Below, in pieces: positions 1 through 6,726 of a stretch of DNA of 28,324 nt (its first letter is position 1; each line of letters begins with the position of its first letter). The stretch is from Galbitalea sp036271795 (GTDB lineage Bacteria > Actinomycetota > Actinomycetes > Actinomycetales > Microbacteriaceae), in contig DATAZY010000049.1 of the NCBI GenBank assembly GCA_036271795.1, positions 1-28,324 of the forward strand, given 5' to 3'. The notes beneath the pieces were generated by a model. That model was not told where the DNA came from. It made no database searches and saw only the letters and a program-made list of their open reading frames with translations. The position numbers and the translations under genes were made by a program.

Positions 1-46
1 CTGAGAGGTTTTCTTCTGCGAGTGTGGGGCGCTGTGCAATGAGCAC
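1..46 (-). CDS. rpoA: RNA polymerase alpha subunit, N-terminal fragment
   Basis: The alpha subunit dimerises to nucleate RNA polymerase assembly. Only the first 15 codons are inside the window. They begin at a GTG (44-46) and read MLIAQRPTLAEENLS, which matches the usual actinobacterial RpoA amino terminus. A good Shine-Dalgarno (GAAAGGAAC on the minus strand, about 52-60) lies just upstream. The gene follows rpsK after a 170-nt structured gap. rpsD, which often sits between rpsK and rpoA in other actinobacteria, is not here. The identification rests on the short N-terminus plus gene order. Confidence 0.85.
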   Translation of the reverse strand, partial: MLIAQRPTLAEENLS

Positions 47-64
47 GGGTTGTTCCTTTCGGCG

Positions 65-113
65 AAGTGTCCGCTATATGACACTTATTCAGGTGGCGGG
101 TGGCTGGCCCGCC
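65..113 (-). promoter_or_regulatory. Two stem-loops in the rpoA leader
   Basis: The rpsK-rpoA gap (47-216) is unusually structured. One perfect 7-bp inverted repeat has arms 65-71 and 80-86 with an 8-nt loop. A second, GC-rich stem has arms 95-100 and 108-113 with a 7-nt loop. The first ends only a few bases upstream of the rpoA Shine-Dalgarno. They could form a leader that tunes rpoA translation or mRNA processing. No U-tract follows, so a simple intrinsic terminator is unlikely. The function is inferred. Confidence 0.4.
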
Positions 114-154
114 TGAAAGCTATAGACGCGATTAAGTTGAGGGGTCGAGCGGAG

Positions 155-192
155 GGCGCATCAGCGCCGCGGTGCGCCGGCGACGAAGTCGC
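155..192. repeat. Small GC-rich palindromes after rpsK
   Basis: Two short perfect hairpins follow the rpsK stop codon: GGCGC-ATCA-GCGCC (155-168) and GCGAC-GAA-GTCGC (180-192). The second 13-mer recurs in inverted orientation at 13051-13063, near the 3' end of rplD. A decamer GCCGCGGTGC also occurs twice in this gap. They look like small dispersed intergenic hairpins. Their role is unknown. Confidence 0.4.
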
Positions 193-216
193 AAGCGTGC
201 CGCGGTGCCAATATGG

Positions 217-615
217 CTAAACGCGGCGGCGTTTCGGGGGGCGGCAACCGTTGTGCGCCTGCGGCGTCACATCGGAGATAACGCCAACCTCGAGGCCGGC
301 GGCCTGGAGCGAACGAATAGCCGTCTCGCGACCCGAACCCGGGCCCTTGACGAAGACATCCACCTTCTTGACACCGTGCTCCTGCGCCTGGCGCGCAGCG
401 GACTCGGCGGAAAGCTGAGCCGCGAACGGCGTCGACTTGCGCGAACCCTTGAAGCCGACCGTGCCGGACGAAGCCCAGCTCAGAACGGCACCGCTCGGGT
501 CGGTGATGGTGACGATGGTGTTGTTGAAGGTCGACTTGATGTGAGCCTGGCCCACAGCAACGTTCTTCTTCTCTTTACGACGCGGCTTACGTACTGCCGA
601 CTTTGGTGCTGCCAT
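217..615 (-). CDS. rpsK: 30S ribosomal protein S11
   Basis: S11 (132 aa) lies in the platform of the small subunit and helps form the mRNA exit region around 16S helix 45. The conserved HIKSTFNNTIVTITD segment, the FKGSRKSTPFAAQ region and the basic end NGCRPPKRRRV are all present, so the gene looks complete. It starts 2 nt after the rpsM stop codon, implying co-translation. It is the last ribosomal gene before rpoA. Confidence 0.97.
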   Translation of the reverse strand: MAAPKSAVRKPRRKEKKNVAVGQAHIKSTFNNTIVTITDPSGAVLSWASSGTVGFKGSRKSTPFAAQLSAESAARQAQEHGVKKVDVFVKGPGSGRETAIRSLQAAGLEVGVISDVTPQAHNGCRPPKRRRV

Positions 616-617
616 GT

Positions 618-992
618 TTATCGAGCCTTCTTCTTGCCTGCAACGGTGCGCTTCGGACCCTTACGAGTGCGAGCGTTGGTCTTGGTGCGCTGACCATGAA
701 CGGGCAGGCCGCGGCGGTGGCGGATTCCCTGGTAGCTGCCGATCTCGACCTTGCGGCGGATGTCGGCGGCAACCTCACGGCGGAGGTCACCCTCTACCTT
801 GAAGTTGCCCTCGATGTAGTCGCGAAGGGTGATGAGCTGGTCATCGGTCAGATCCTTGACGCGGATCTCGCCGCTGATCTCGGTGTCTGCAAGGGTCTTG
901 AGGGCCCTCGTGCGACCGACACCGTAGATGTAAGTCAGTGCGACCTCAACGCGCTTATCGCGCGGAATGTCGACGCCGGCTAGACGTGCCAT
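618..992 (-). CDS. rpsM: 30S ribosomal protein S13
   Basis: S13 (124 aa) sits in the head of the 30S subunit and contacts the P-site tRNA and L5 across an intersubunit bridge. The start is set at 992, giving MARLAGVDIPRDKRVE, the usual N-terminus; an in-frame ATG 60 nt upstream would add an unconserved leader. A GGGAG Shine-Dalgarno lies just upstream of 992. The helix-two-turn-helix core and the basic tail ending in GKKKAR are visible. It is followed closely by rpsK. Confidence 0.96.
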   Translation of the reverse strand: MARLAGVDIPRDKRVEVALTYIYGVGRTRALKTLADTEISGEIRVKDLTDDQLITLRDYIEGNFKVEGDLRREVAADIRRKVEIGSYQGIRHRRGLPVHGQRTKTNARTRKGPKRTVAGKKKAR

Positions 993-1014
993 TGTTTTCT
1001 CCCTGTGGAGTCTG

Positions 1015-1052
1015 TTGGAGGTGTTGGACAGTACCGGTGCCGAGGCCTCCAA
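1015..1052 (-). promoter_or_regulatory. Inverted repeat in the rpsM leader
   Basis: A 7-bp inverted repeat (arms 1015-1021 and 1046-1052, TTGGAGG/CCTCCAA) with a 24-nt loop lies 20-60 nt upstream of rpsM. In E. coli the rpsM leader is the binding site for the alpha-operon repressor S4. Here rpsD is not in the cluster, so the analogy is weak. This may be a chance stem or a local leader structure. Confidence 0.25.
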
Positions 1053-1111
1053 CCCCGGGTGTCCCCTGACGAATCAGGTTCTGGTACTGCTCTTATCTAT
1101 TTAGTTACTTT

Positions 1112-1180
1112 GGGTTTCGAGACGCGTCGCTTCGCGGCGCTACTCAACCTTGAATCTTCGGTCGATGTCGCTCCGCGACG
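1112..1180. repeat. Dispersed palindromic repeat pair
   Basis: The rpmJ-rpsM gap (993-1192) holds two related hairpins. The first (1112-1150) starts GGGTTTCGAGACGCG, has a stem around 1124-1140 with one G-T pair and a 3-nt loop, and ends CTACTCAACC. The second (1167-1179) is GTCGC-TCC-GCGAC. The first has the form TTTCGA-GC-hairpin-CTACTCAACC that I recall as a frequent intergenic repeat in Microbacteriaceae. No transposase is present. Such elements may act as mRNA stabilisers or be inert. Confidence 0.5.
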
Positions 1181-1192
1181 TCAACCTTCGAT

Positions 1193-1309
1193 TCAACCCT
1201 GACGCTGTTTGTGGCGCGGGTTGCTCTTGCAGATCACCATCACGTTGCCGTGCCGACGAATGACGCGGCACTTCTCGCAGATGGGCTTGACGCTTGGGTT
1301 GACCTTCAT
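1193..1309 (-). CDS. rpmJ: 50S ribosomal protein L36
   Basis: L36 (38 aa) is a zinc-ribbon protein that stabilises 23S rRNA near the factor-binding region. The reading frame begins MKVNPSVKPICEKC and contains the zinc ligands of the C+ type: CxxC at residues 11-14, then Cys and His further on (ICKSNPRHKQRQG). The length is typical. It lies between infA and rpsM, its usual place. The next gene is about 200 nt away across a repeat-containing gap. Confidence 0.95.
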   Translation of the reverse strand: MKVNPSVKPICEKCRVIRRHGNVMVICKSNPRHKQRQG

Positions 1310-1385
1310 GTGTTTCTCTTTCGCTGTCTTCGATACGGCCCGAAGGCCTCTCGTTACTTTCCAGCAGTCGCGTGCCGCGCTGGCA

Positions 1386-1607
1386 CTACTTGTAGCGGTA
1401 GACGATCCGGCCGCGGGTCAGGTCGTATGGGCTCAGTTCTACGATCACGCGATCCTCAGGAAGGATTCGGATGTAGTGCTGACGCATCTTCCCCGAGATG
1501 TGGGCAAGTACTCTGTGTCCGTTGGTCAGCTCAACGCGAAACATTGCGTTGGGCAGAGCTTCGACCACTGCGCCTTCGATCTCGATGACACCGTCTTTTT
1601 TGGCCAT
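1386..1607 (-). CDS. infA: Translation initiation factor IF-1
   Basis: IF-1 (73 aa) binds the ribosomal A site during initiation, cooperating with IF-2 and IF-3. The sequence MAKKDGVIEIEGAVVEALPN is the standard start of the S1-type OB fold, followed by FRVELTNGHRVLAHISGK. The length is exactly that of the family. A GAGG Shine-Dalgarno lies just before the ATG. A 207-nt gap separates it from map, so it may have its own promoter. Confidence 0.97.
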   Translation of the reverse strand: MAKKDGVIEIEGAVVEALPNAMFRVELTNGHRVLAHISGKMRQHYIRILPEDRVIVELSPYDLTRGRIVYRYK

Positions 1608-1814
1608 TGCCTCTTCGTCGCTATAAGTGATTACTGGTCATGCGGATGTTTGTGCCGATTGACACTTGTTCTGTTTCGCAAACCAAGGTCTGCGGCGAGA
1701 ACCGACGGCGGTACGCATGCAAAAAGCGGGCGCAACACACCAAAGATCAAGCTTAGGTCATTTCCGCCAATTTCACCAAGCCCGGCGTATACTCGCGCTC
1801 CGCCCTGAGCGAAT
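1608..1814 (-). other. map-infA intergenic region
   Basis: This 207-nt gap contains no credible gene. Just after the map stop codon is a small stem (CGCTC/GAGCG on the minus strand, about 1796-1811). The rest is slightly AT-richer and ends in the infA Shine-Dalgarno. A promoter for infA-rpmJ-rpsM-rpsK is plausible by position, but I could not find convincing -35 and -10 hexamers on the minus strand. Confidence 0.4.
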
Positions 1815-2651
1815 TTACAGAGTGCGAAGCGCTACCGGCGCGACACCGAACGGCGCGAGGCCGGCAGCCCCGCCATCCTCCGCGGTCAGTACCCAGATTC
1901 CAGCAGAGTGCACCGCGACGGAGTGTTCCCAGTGCGCGGCATCGCTGCCGTCATCCGTCACCTGGGTCCAACCGTCGCCCAGCTCGTGGGTCTCGATGCC
2001 GCCGAGCGTGATCATGGGCTCGATCGCGACAACGAGTCCCGGTTTTACCTTCGGGCTGCCGCCGCGTACGCGAAAGTTGTACACCTCGGGGTCCTCGTGC
2101 ATTGATCGGCCGATCCCGTGGCCGGAGAAGTCCTCGATAATCCCGTACTCGCCGGACGATTCGATGGAAGCCTCGACCGCCGCACCGATGTCATTCACGA
2201 CGGACGCTGTTGCAAGCGCCGCGATGCCCGCCCAAAGCGAACGCTCGGTCGCCCGGTTCAGCGCCTCCCGCCGGGCGACCAGTTCAGGTCGGCCGGGATC
2301 GGGCAGCACGACCGTGAACGCGGCGTCGCCGTTCCAGCCACCAACATCGGCGCCACAGTCAATGGAAACCAGGTCACCGGCCGCAAGCACCAAGTCGCTT
2401 GGCACCCCGTGCACGACGGCGTCGTTAATCGAGGTGCACAGCGTGTGCCGGTATCCCGGCTCGAGCGCGAAGTTCGGGATACCGCCGGCGTCGCGGATGG
2501 CTCTCTCGGCGATGGCGTCCAGCTCAAGCGTCGAAACGCCAACCCGAATCGCCTCCCGCACCGCGGCAAGAGCGGCGGCCGTCACAAGTCCCGGGCGAAC
2601 CATGGCCCTCAACTCGTCCGGCGACTTGTACAGGCCGGGGCGCGGGCTCAC
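1815..2651 (-). CDS. map: Type I methionine aminopeptidase
   Basis: The enzyme removes the initiator methionine from nascent proteins and needs two divalent metal ions. The 278-aa product shows the full pita-bread metallopeptidase set: substrate His81 and metal ligands Asp98, Asp109, His178, Glu211 and Glu242. These lie in the segments SIDCGADVGGWNGDAAF, SGHGIGRSMHEDP, AIEPM and WEHSVAV. The start is a GTG at 2651 overlapping the adk TGA (GTGA), which implies translational coupling. There is no N-terminal zinc-finger or SH3-binding extension. Confidence 0.96.
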   Translation of the reverse strand: MSPRPGLYKSPDELRAMVRPGLVTAAALAAVREAIRVGVSTLELDAIAERAIRDAGGIPNFALEPGYRHTLCTSINDAVVHGVPSDLVLAAGDLVSIDCGADVGGWNGDAAFTVVLPDPGRPELVARREALNRATERSLWAGIAALATASVVNDIGAAVEASIESSGEYGIIEDFSGHGIGRSMHEDPEVYNFRVRGGSPKVKPGLVVAIEPMITLGGIETHELGDGWTQVTDDGSDAAHWEHSVAVHSAGIWVLTAEDGGAAGLAPFGVAPVALRTL

Positions 2652-3238
2652 TTGACGAGGGGGACGATACCGCGAGCCGTCAGCGCGGCTGTGATACGCC
2701 CGGCAACGTCATCCACATCTCCGAGTGCGTCGACCTCGACGACGAGGCCACGATCACCGTAGACCGCAATCAGCGGAGCGGTCTCGCGCAAGTAGAGCTC
2801 CTGGCGATGCCGGATGGTGTCGGGGGTGTCATCCGAACGACCCTCCTCGTGTGCGCGCTTCAGCAGGCGACTGACGATCTCGTCCTGGTCGGCAACCAAC
2901 TGGATGACGGCGTCGAGCGCGGTGCCTTCCGCCTCGAGCAACTCGTCGAGGAATCGAAGCTGGTCGACCGTGCGCGGATATCCATCGAGCAGGAAGCCCT
3001 CCGAGCAGTCCTCTTCCCTAAGCCTGCTCGCCACCAGATCGTTCGTGAGCGAATCGGGTACGTACTCGCCCGACTTGATGATCGCCGATACCTGCTTTCC
3101 GAGGTCGGTCTGGTTGGCGATGTTCGCGCGAAAGATGTCCCCGGTCGCGATGGCGGGGATGCCGAAGGCGGCGGTAAGCCTCTCGGATTGCGTTCCCTTA
3201 CCGGCGCCGGGGGGACCGACGATAAGCAAACGGGTCAT
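2648..3238 (-). CDS. adk: Adenylate kinase, short-LID form
   Basis: The kinase interconverts ATP plus AMP and two ADP in the cytoplasm. The start is placed at the ATG 3238 (MTRLLIVGPPGAGKGTQSER); an upstream in-frame extension would overlap secY and lacks conservation. The 196-aa product has the P-loop GPPGAGKGT (residues 8-16), the AMP-binding TGDIFRAN region and the LLDGYPRT motif. The LID is the short type (after SRLLKRAHEEGR) without zinc cysteines, as is usual in actinobacteria. It overlaps map by 4 nt and lies 46 nt after secY. Confidence 0.96.
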   Translation of the reverse strand: MTRLLIVGPPGAGKGTQSERLTAAFGIPAIATGDIFRANIANQTDLGKQVSAIIKSGEYVPDSLTNDLVASRLREEDCSEGFLLDGYPRTVDQLRFLDELLEAEGTALDAVIQLVADQDEIVSRLLKRAHEEGRSDDTPDTIRHRQELYLRETAPLIAVYGDRGLVVEVDALGDVDDVAGRITAALTARGIVPLVK

Positions 3239-3241
3239 CGG

Positions 3242-3260
3242 GCGAAGCCCTCCGCTTCGC
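3242..3260 (-). promoter_or_regulatory. Hairpin presenting the adk ribosome binding site
   Basis: On the mRNA strand the sequence reads GCGAAGC-GGAGG-GCTTCGC followed by CCG and the adk ATG. A perfect 7-bp stem therefore holds the GGAGG Shine-Dalgarno in its 5-nt loop, and the stem ends 3 nt before the start codon. Such a stem could limit or pace ribosome access to adk relative to secY and map. It may also be one of the small dispersed palindromes seen elsewhere here. Confidence 0.5.
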
Positions 3261-3284
3261 GCCCGTGCTGACCCTGTCGAAGTG

Positions 3285-4631
3285 TCAACGGAGGAGGCCC
3301 TCGTAGTGCCGCTGCTGCAGCTGAGAATCGATCTGCTTGACCGTCTCAAGACCAACGCCGACGATGATCAGGATGCTCGTGCCACCGAACGGGAAGTTCT
3401 GTGCGGCATTGACGAGGCCGAGTGCAATGAGCGGGATGAGCGCGATGATTCCGAGGTACAGCGAGCCTGGGAGCGTGATTCGCGTGAGCACGTAGTCGAG
3501 GTATTCGGCAGTTGGACGACCGGCCCGGATGCCCGGGATGAAGCCGCCGTACTTCTTCATATTGTCCGCGACCTCTTCAGGATTGAAGGTGATCGCCACA
3601 TAGAAGTAGGTGAACCCGACGATCAGCAGGAAGTACAACACCATGTAGTAGGGACCGTCGCCCTTGGTGAGGTTATCCGTGATCCACTGCACCCATGGCG
3701 CCGGAACGGCCGCCTTGCCGGTTGCGCCGGACTTCGGCTGATTGAATTGCGCGATCAGGGCAGGAATGTAGAGCAGCGACGAAGCAAAGATGACGGGTAC
3801 AACCCCGGCCATGTTGACCTTGATCGGGATATAGGTGTTGTTGCCGCCGTAGGTTCGGCGGCCGACCATTCGTTTGGCATATTGAACGGGTATTCGCCGT
3901 TGGGATTGTTCAACAAAGACCACAAGCCCCATGATCACGATTCCAACGCCGATGGTCAGCAGGAAGATCGGGAAACCCTTGGTCTGCTCGATGCTGCCGA
4001 GGGCGCTGGGGAAGCGAGCCGCGATCGACGTGAAGATCAGGAGCGACATCCCGTTGCCGATGCCGCGCTCGGTGACGAGCTCGCCCATCCACATGATGAT
4101 TCCGGTTCCCGCCGTCATGGTGATGACCATGAGGAGGATGCCGTACCAGGTCTGGCCGTCGGAGGTGATCAGCTCGCTGCACGATGGGGTGTTGGTGCTC
4201 GTGCCGAACAGCGCACCGCTGCGGGCGACCGTGATGAGCGTCGTGGACTGGAGCACTCCGAGACCAATCGTCAGGTAGCGCGTGTACTGCGTCAGCCTGG
4301 ACTGGCCGGACTGGCCCTCCTTGTAGAGGGTGTCGAAGTGTGGAATGACCACGCGCAGCAATTGCACGATGATCGATGCCGTGATGTACGGCATGATCCC
4401 GAGCGCAAAGATCGACAACTGCAGAAGCGCACCGCCACTGAAGAGGTTGACGAGTTCGTACAGGCCGGATGTGTTCGAATTGGCCTGAAGACAGGTCTGC
4501 ACGTTCTGGAAGTCGACGAACGGAGCAGGAATGAAGGAGCCGAGGCGGAAAATGGCCACGATGAGGATCGTGAACCCGATTTTCCTGCGAAGGTCAGGCG
4601 TGCGGAAGATCCGCGCGACAGCTCTGAACAC
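3285..4631 (-). CDS. secY: Preprotein translocase subunit SecY
   Basis: SecY is the channel of the Sec translocon in the cytoplasmic membrane. The 448-aa product has about ten hydrophobic segments, beginning with the helix after RTPDLRRKIGF and including the plug region with SGGALLQLSIFALGIMPYI. The cytosolic loop KRMVGRRTYGG and the C-terminal QLQQRHYEGLLR are also typical. It starts with GTG at 4631, with a strong AGGAGG just upstream. It sits between rplO and adk, the standard spc order. Confidence 0.97.
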   Translation of the reverse strand: MFRAVARIFRTPDLRRKIGFTILIVAIFRLGSFIPAPFVDFQNVQTCLQANSNTSGLYELVNLFSGGALLQLSIFALGIMPYITASIIVQLLRVVIPHFDTLYKEGQSGQSRLTQYTRYLTIGLGVLQSTTLITVARSGALFGTSTNTPSCSELITSDGQTWYGILLMVITMTAGTGIIMWMGELVTERGIGNGMSLLIFTSIAARFPSALGSIEQTKGFPIFLLTIGVGIVIMGLVVFVEQSQRRIPVQYAKRMVGRRTYGGNNTYIPIKVNMAGVVPVIFASSLLYIPALIAQFNQPKSGATGKAAVPAPWVQWITDNLTKGDGPYYMVLYFLLIVGFTYFYVAITFNPEEVADNMKKYGGFIPGIRAGRPTAEYLDYVLTRITLPGSLYLGIIALIPLIALGLVNAAQNFPFGGTSILIIVGVGLETVKQIDSQLQQRHYEGLLR

Positions 4632-4666
4632 AAGGCCTCCTGCTATTTGTTGCTAACTGCGGGGAA

Positions 4667-4694
4667 GCGGGGTTTCCCGAAAGGGCAACCCCGC
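4667..4694 (-). promoter_or_regulatory. Strong stem-loop between rplO and secY
   Basis: The 89-nt rplO-secY gap holds a compact hairpin. An 8-bp perfect outer stem (4667-4674 with 4687-4694, GCGGGGTT/AACCCCGC) surrounds an inner CCC/GGG stem with a 4-nt loop. It lies 27 nt after the rplO stop. No U-tract follows, so it resembles an mRNA processing or stabilising element, or a GC-rich actinobacterial attenuator. Either would allow secY output to differ from ribosomal protein output. Confidence 0.55.
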
Positions 4695-4720
4695 TCGACC
4701 ACAGGCTTTGGTGACGGAAC

Positions 4721-5413
4721 CTATTTGATGGATCCGCCTGCTGCGACGATCTTCTGTTCGGCTGAACCGGAGACCTTATCGACAGCAACGTTCAGCTTAA
4801 CCGTAATGTCGCCTGACCCAAGAACCTTGACTTTTTCATTGTTGCGAACTGCGCCCTTTGCGACGAGGTCGCTGATGGTGACATCCCCGCCCTTCGGGTA
4901 CAGCTCGGCAAGGCGATCGAGGTTGACGACCTGGTATTCGACCCTGAACGGGTTCTTGAAGCCGCGAAGCTTCGGCGCACGCATGATCTGGTTCAGGTTG
5001 CCACCCTCGATAAAGGACTTGACCTGGTACCGAGCCTTGGTTCCCTTGGTCCCGCGACCGGAGGTCTTACCCTTCGAGCCCTCGCCGCGACCCACTCGGG
5101 TCCTGGCCTTTTTCGCGCCGGCGGCAGGGCGAAGGTGGTGAACCTTGAGCACCTGCGGACGAGCGACATGCTCGGCGGGAGCCTTCTTTGCCACTGGGGC
5201 CGTCTTCTTGGCTGGAGCCTTCGTGTCTGCGGCCTTGTCGGCAGCAGCAGCCTTCGGAGCGGTCGCCTTCGGCGCAGCAGACTTCTTGGCTGCCGCAGGA
5301 GCCGTTGAATCGGACGCCTTCGGCGCTGCTTTCTTTGAAGCGGCAGGCGCTGTGCTTGTTTTGCTCGACTCCTCAGCCTTCGGCTTCGTCGTCTTCGCGT
5401 CTTCTGTACTCAT
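4721..5413 (-). CDS. rplO: 50S ribosomal protein L15 with long basic N-terminal extension
   Basis: L15 binds 23S rRNA early in 50S assembly. The conserved protein starts near residue 86 (QVLKVHHLRPAAGAKKARTR) and contains the glycine-rich VGRGEGSKGKTSGRGTKG. Residues 1-85 are a low-complexity Ala/Lys/Pro stretch with repeated PKA, AKK and PAKK units, reminiscent of histone-H1-like tails. The product is 230 aa, against roughly 145-155 aa in most bacteria. The start at 5413 shares one base with the rpmD stop (TAATG), and no internal ATG occurs in the extension, so it is probably translated. Confidence 0.94.
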   Translation of the reverse strand: MSTEDAKTTKPKAEESSKTSTAPAASKKAAPKASDSTAPAAAKKSAAPKATAPKAAAADKAADTKAPAKKTAPVAKKAPAEHVARPQVLKVHHLRPAAGAKKARTRVGRGEGSKGKTSGRGTKGTKARYQVKSFIEGGNLNQIMRAPKLRGFKNPFRVEYQVVNLDRLAELYPKGGDVTISDLVAKGAVRNNEKVKVLGSGDITVKLNVAVDKVSGSAEQKIVAAGGSIK

Positions 5414-5598
5414 TAGTCAATCTCCTCGACCTTGACGAGGTGGGCGACAGTGCGGACGTAGCCACGGTTCTGCTTGTTGTCCTCGCGAACGGTCACGTCA
5501 CCGATGCGGTGAAGCCCGAGGCTCCGCAGGGTGTCGCGCATGTTCTGCTTCTCACTGATTTTGGACTTGATCTGGGTCACTTTCAGGCGGTTAGCCAT
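5413..5598 (-). CDS. rpmD: 50S ribosomal protein L30
   Basis: L30 (61 aa) is a small peripheral 50S protein. The sequence MANRLKVTQIKSKIS, then RDTLRSLGLHRIGD and GYVRTVAHLVKVEE, is the family signature at normal length. The start at 5598 shares a base with the rpsE stop (TGATG), and its own stop shares a base with the rplO start. The three genes are therefore translated as a coupled run. Confidence 0.96.
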   Translation of the reverse strand: MANRLKVTQIKSKISEKQNMRDTLRSLGLHRIGDVTVREDNKQNRGYVRTVAHLVKVEEID

Positions 5599-6356
5599 CA
5601 GACACCTGCCTTTGCTGCGCTCAGCGCGGCCGACGCCTCTGCATCCGCGCGCACGAGACGAGCGGGCGCGACATCCTCGAAGGGCCGTCCGCGGCGTGCT
5701 GCCACGGCGCGGGGCTCTTCGAGCTGCTTGAGAGCGGCGACCGTTGCGTGCACGATGTTGATCGTGTTCGACGAGCCGAGCGACTTGCTCAGGACATCGT
5801 GGATGCCGGCGCACTCGAGTACGGCGCGAACCGGACCTCCAGCGATAACGCCGGTTCCCGCTGCGGCGGGACGCAGCAGGACAACGCCTGCGGCGGCCTC
5901 ACCCTGGACGGGATGTGGGATGGTCGCTCCGACGCGGGGAACGCGGAAGAAGTTCTTCTTCGCCTCCTCGACGCCCTTGGAGATGGCGGTCGGAACCTCG
6001 CGCGCCTTGCCGTAGCCGACACCAACGAGACCGTTGCCGTCGCCGACGATGACGAGAGCGGTGAAGCTGAAGCGACGACCACCCTTGACGACCTTCGAGA
6101 CGCGGTTGATGGTGACGACGCGCTCCAGAAACTGGCTCTTTTCGGAGTCGCGGCTTCCGCGCTGCTGGTTCGGGTTGCGCTCGCGTCCACCGCGGCGAGC
6201 CTCGCGAGGCTCGTTCGTGACGTCGGTCGCGGGTGCGTCGACTACTACCTCTGGGACAGTAACCGCCTCGACCGGAACGGCCTCAGGGTTTATTTCAGCC
6301 ACAGCGGGCTCCTCGTTTGTGTTCGTTGCAGTTGAATCTGCACTGGTGTCGCTCAC
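5598..6356 (-). CDS. rpsE: 30S ribosomal protein S5 with acidic N-terminal extension
   Basis: S5 lies in the 30S body near the mRNA entry tunnel and affects decoding accuracy. The core begins around residue 73 (KSQFLERVVTINRVSKVVKG) and continues with RRFSFTALVIVGDGNG. Residues 1-50 are acidic, rich in Ala, Val, Glu, Pro and Thr with almost no basic residues. Residues 51-72 are Arg/Gly/Gln-rich (RRGGRERNPNQQRGSR). At 252 aa it is clearly longer than most S5 proteins. It overlaps the rplR end by 4 nt (ATGA), and I see no better internal start. Confidence 0.95.
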   Translation of the reverse strand: MSDTSADSTATNTNEEPAVAEINPEAVPVEAVTVPEVVVDAPATDVTNEPREARRGGRERNPNQQRGSRDSEKSQFLERVVTINRVSKVVKGGRRFSFTALVIVGDGNGLVGVGYGKAREVPTAISKGVEEAKKNFFRVPRVGATIPHPVQGEAAAGVVLLRPAAAGTGVIAGGPVRAVLECAGIHDVLSKSLGSSNTINIVHATVAALKQLEEPRAVAARRGRPFEDVAPARLVRADAEASAALSAAKAGV

Positions 6357-6724
6357 AGGTTCAATCCGCCCTCTCGTGCGCCCTCTGCGATGGCTGCGAC
6401 GCGTCCCGCGTACTTGCTGCCACCACGGTCGAATACGACTGCGTCGATTCCGGCTTTCTTGGCACGCTCGGCGACGAGTTCGCCAACCTTGTGCGCCTTG
6501 GCAGTCTTGTCACCGGCGAAGGTTCGCAGATCGGCTTCGAGGGTCGACGCCGATGCCAGCGTGAAGCCCTTGCTGTCATCCACGACCTGCACGAAGACGT
6601 GCCGAGCCGAGCGGGTGACGACCAAACGCGGACGCTCCTCCGTGCCGACAACCTTCTTGCGAAGGCGTGCGTGCCTGCGGCCCTTTGCGGCCGACTTGCT
6701 CTTGCCTCTTGTTCCGAGACCCAT
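6353..6724 (-). CDS. rplR: 50S ribosomal protein L18
   Basis: L18 (123 aa) binds 5S rRNA together with L5 in the central protuberance. It shows the basic N-terminus (MGLGTRGKSKSAAKGRRHAR), RPRLVVTRSARHVFVQVVDD, and the C-terminal FDRGGSKYAGRVAAIAEGAR signature. The length is normal. It starts 2 nt after the rplF stop and overlaps rpsE by 4 nt. Confidence 0.97.
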   Translation of the reverse strand: MGLGTRGKSKSAAKGRRHARLRKKVVGTEERPRLVVTRSARHVFVQVVDDSKGFTLASASTLEADLRTFAGDKTAKAHKVGELVAERAKKAGIDAVVFDRGGSKYAGRVAAIAEGAREGGLNL

Positions 6725-6726
6725 GA

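Noticed and set aside
1659..1664. Perfect TTGACA on the plus strand between infA and map
   Set aside because: No -10 occurs at a suitable distance, and it points antisense into map. Probably chance.
2814..5141. 775-codon open frame on the plus strand
   Set aside because: It lies antisense to adk, secY and rplO, which are unmistakable on the minus strand. The translation is Arg/Asp/Glu-rich without any recognised motif, as expected for a shadow frame in GC-rich DNA.
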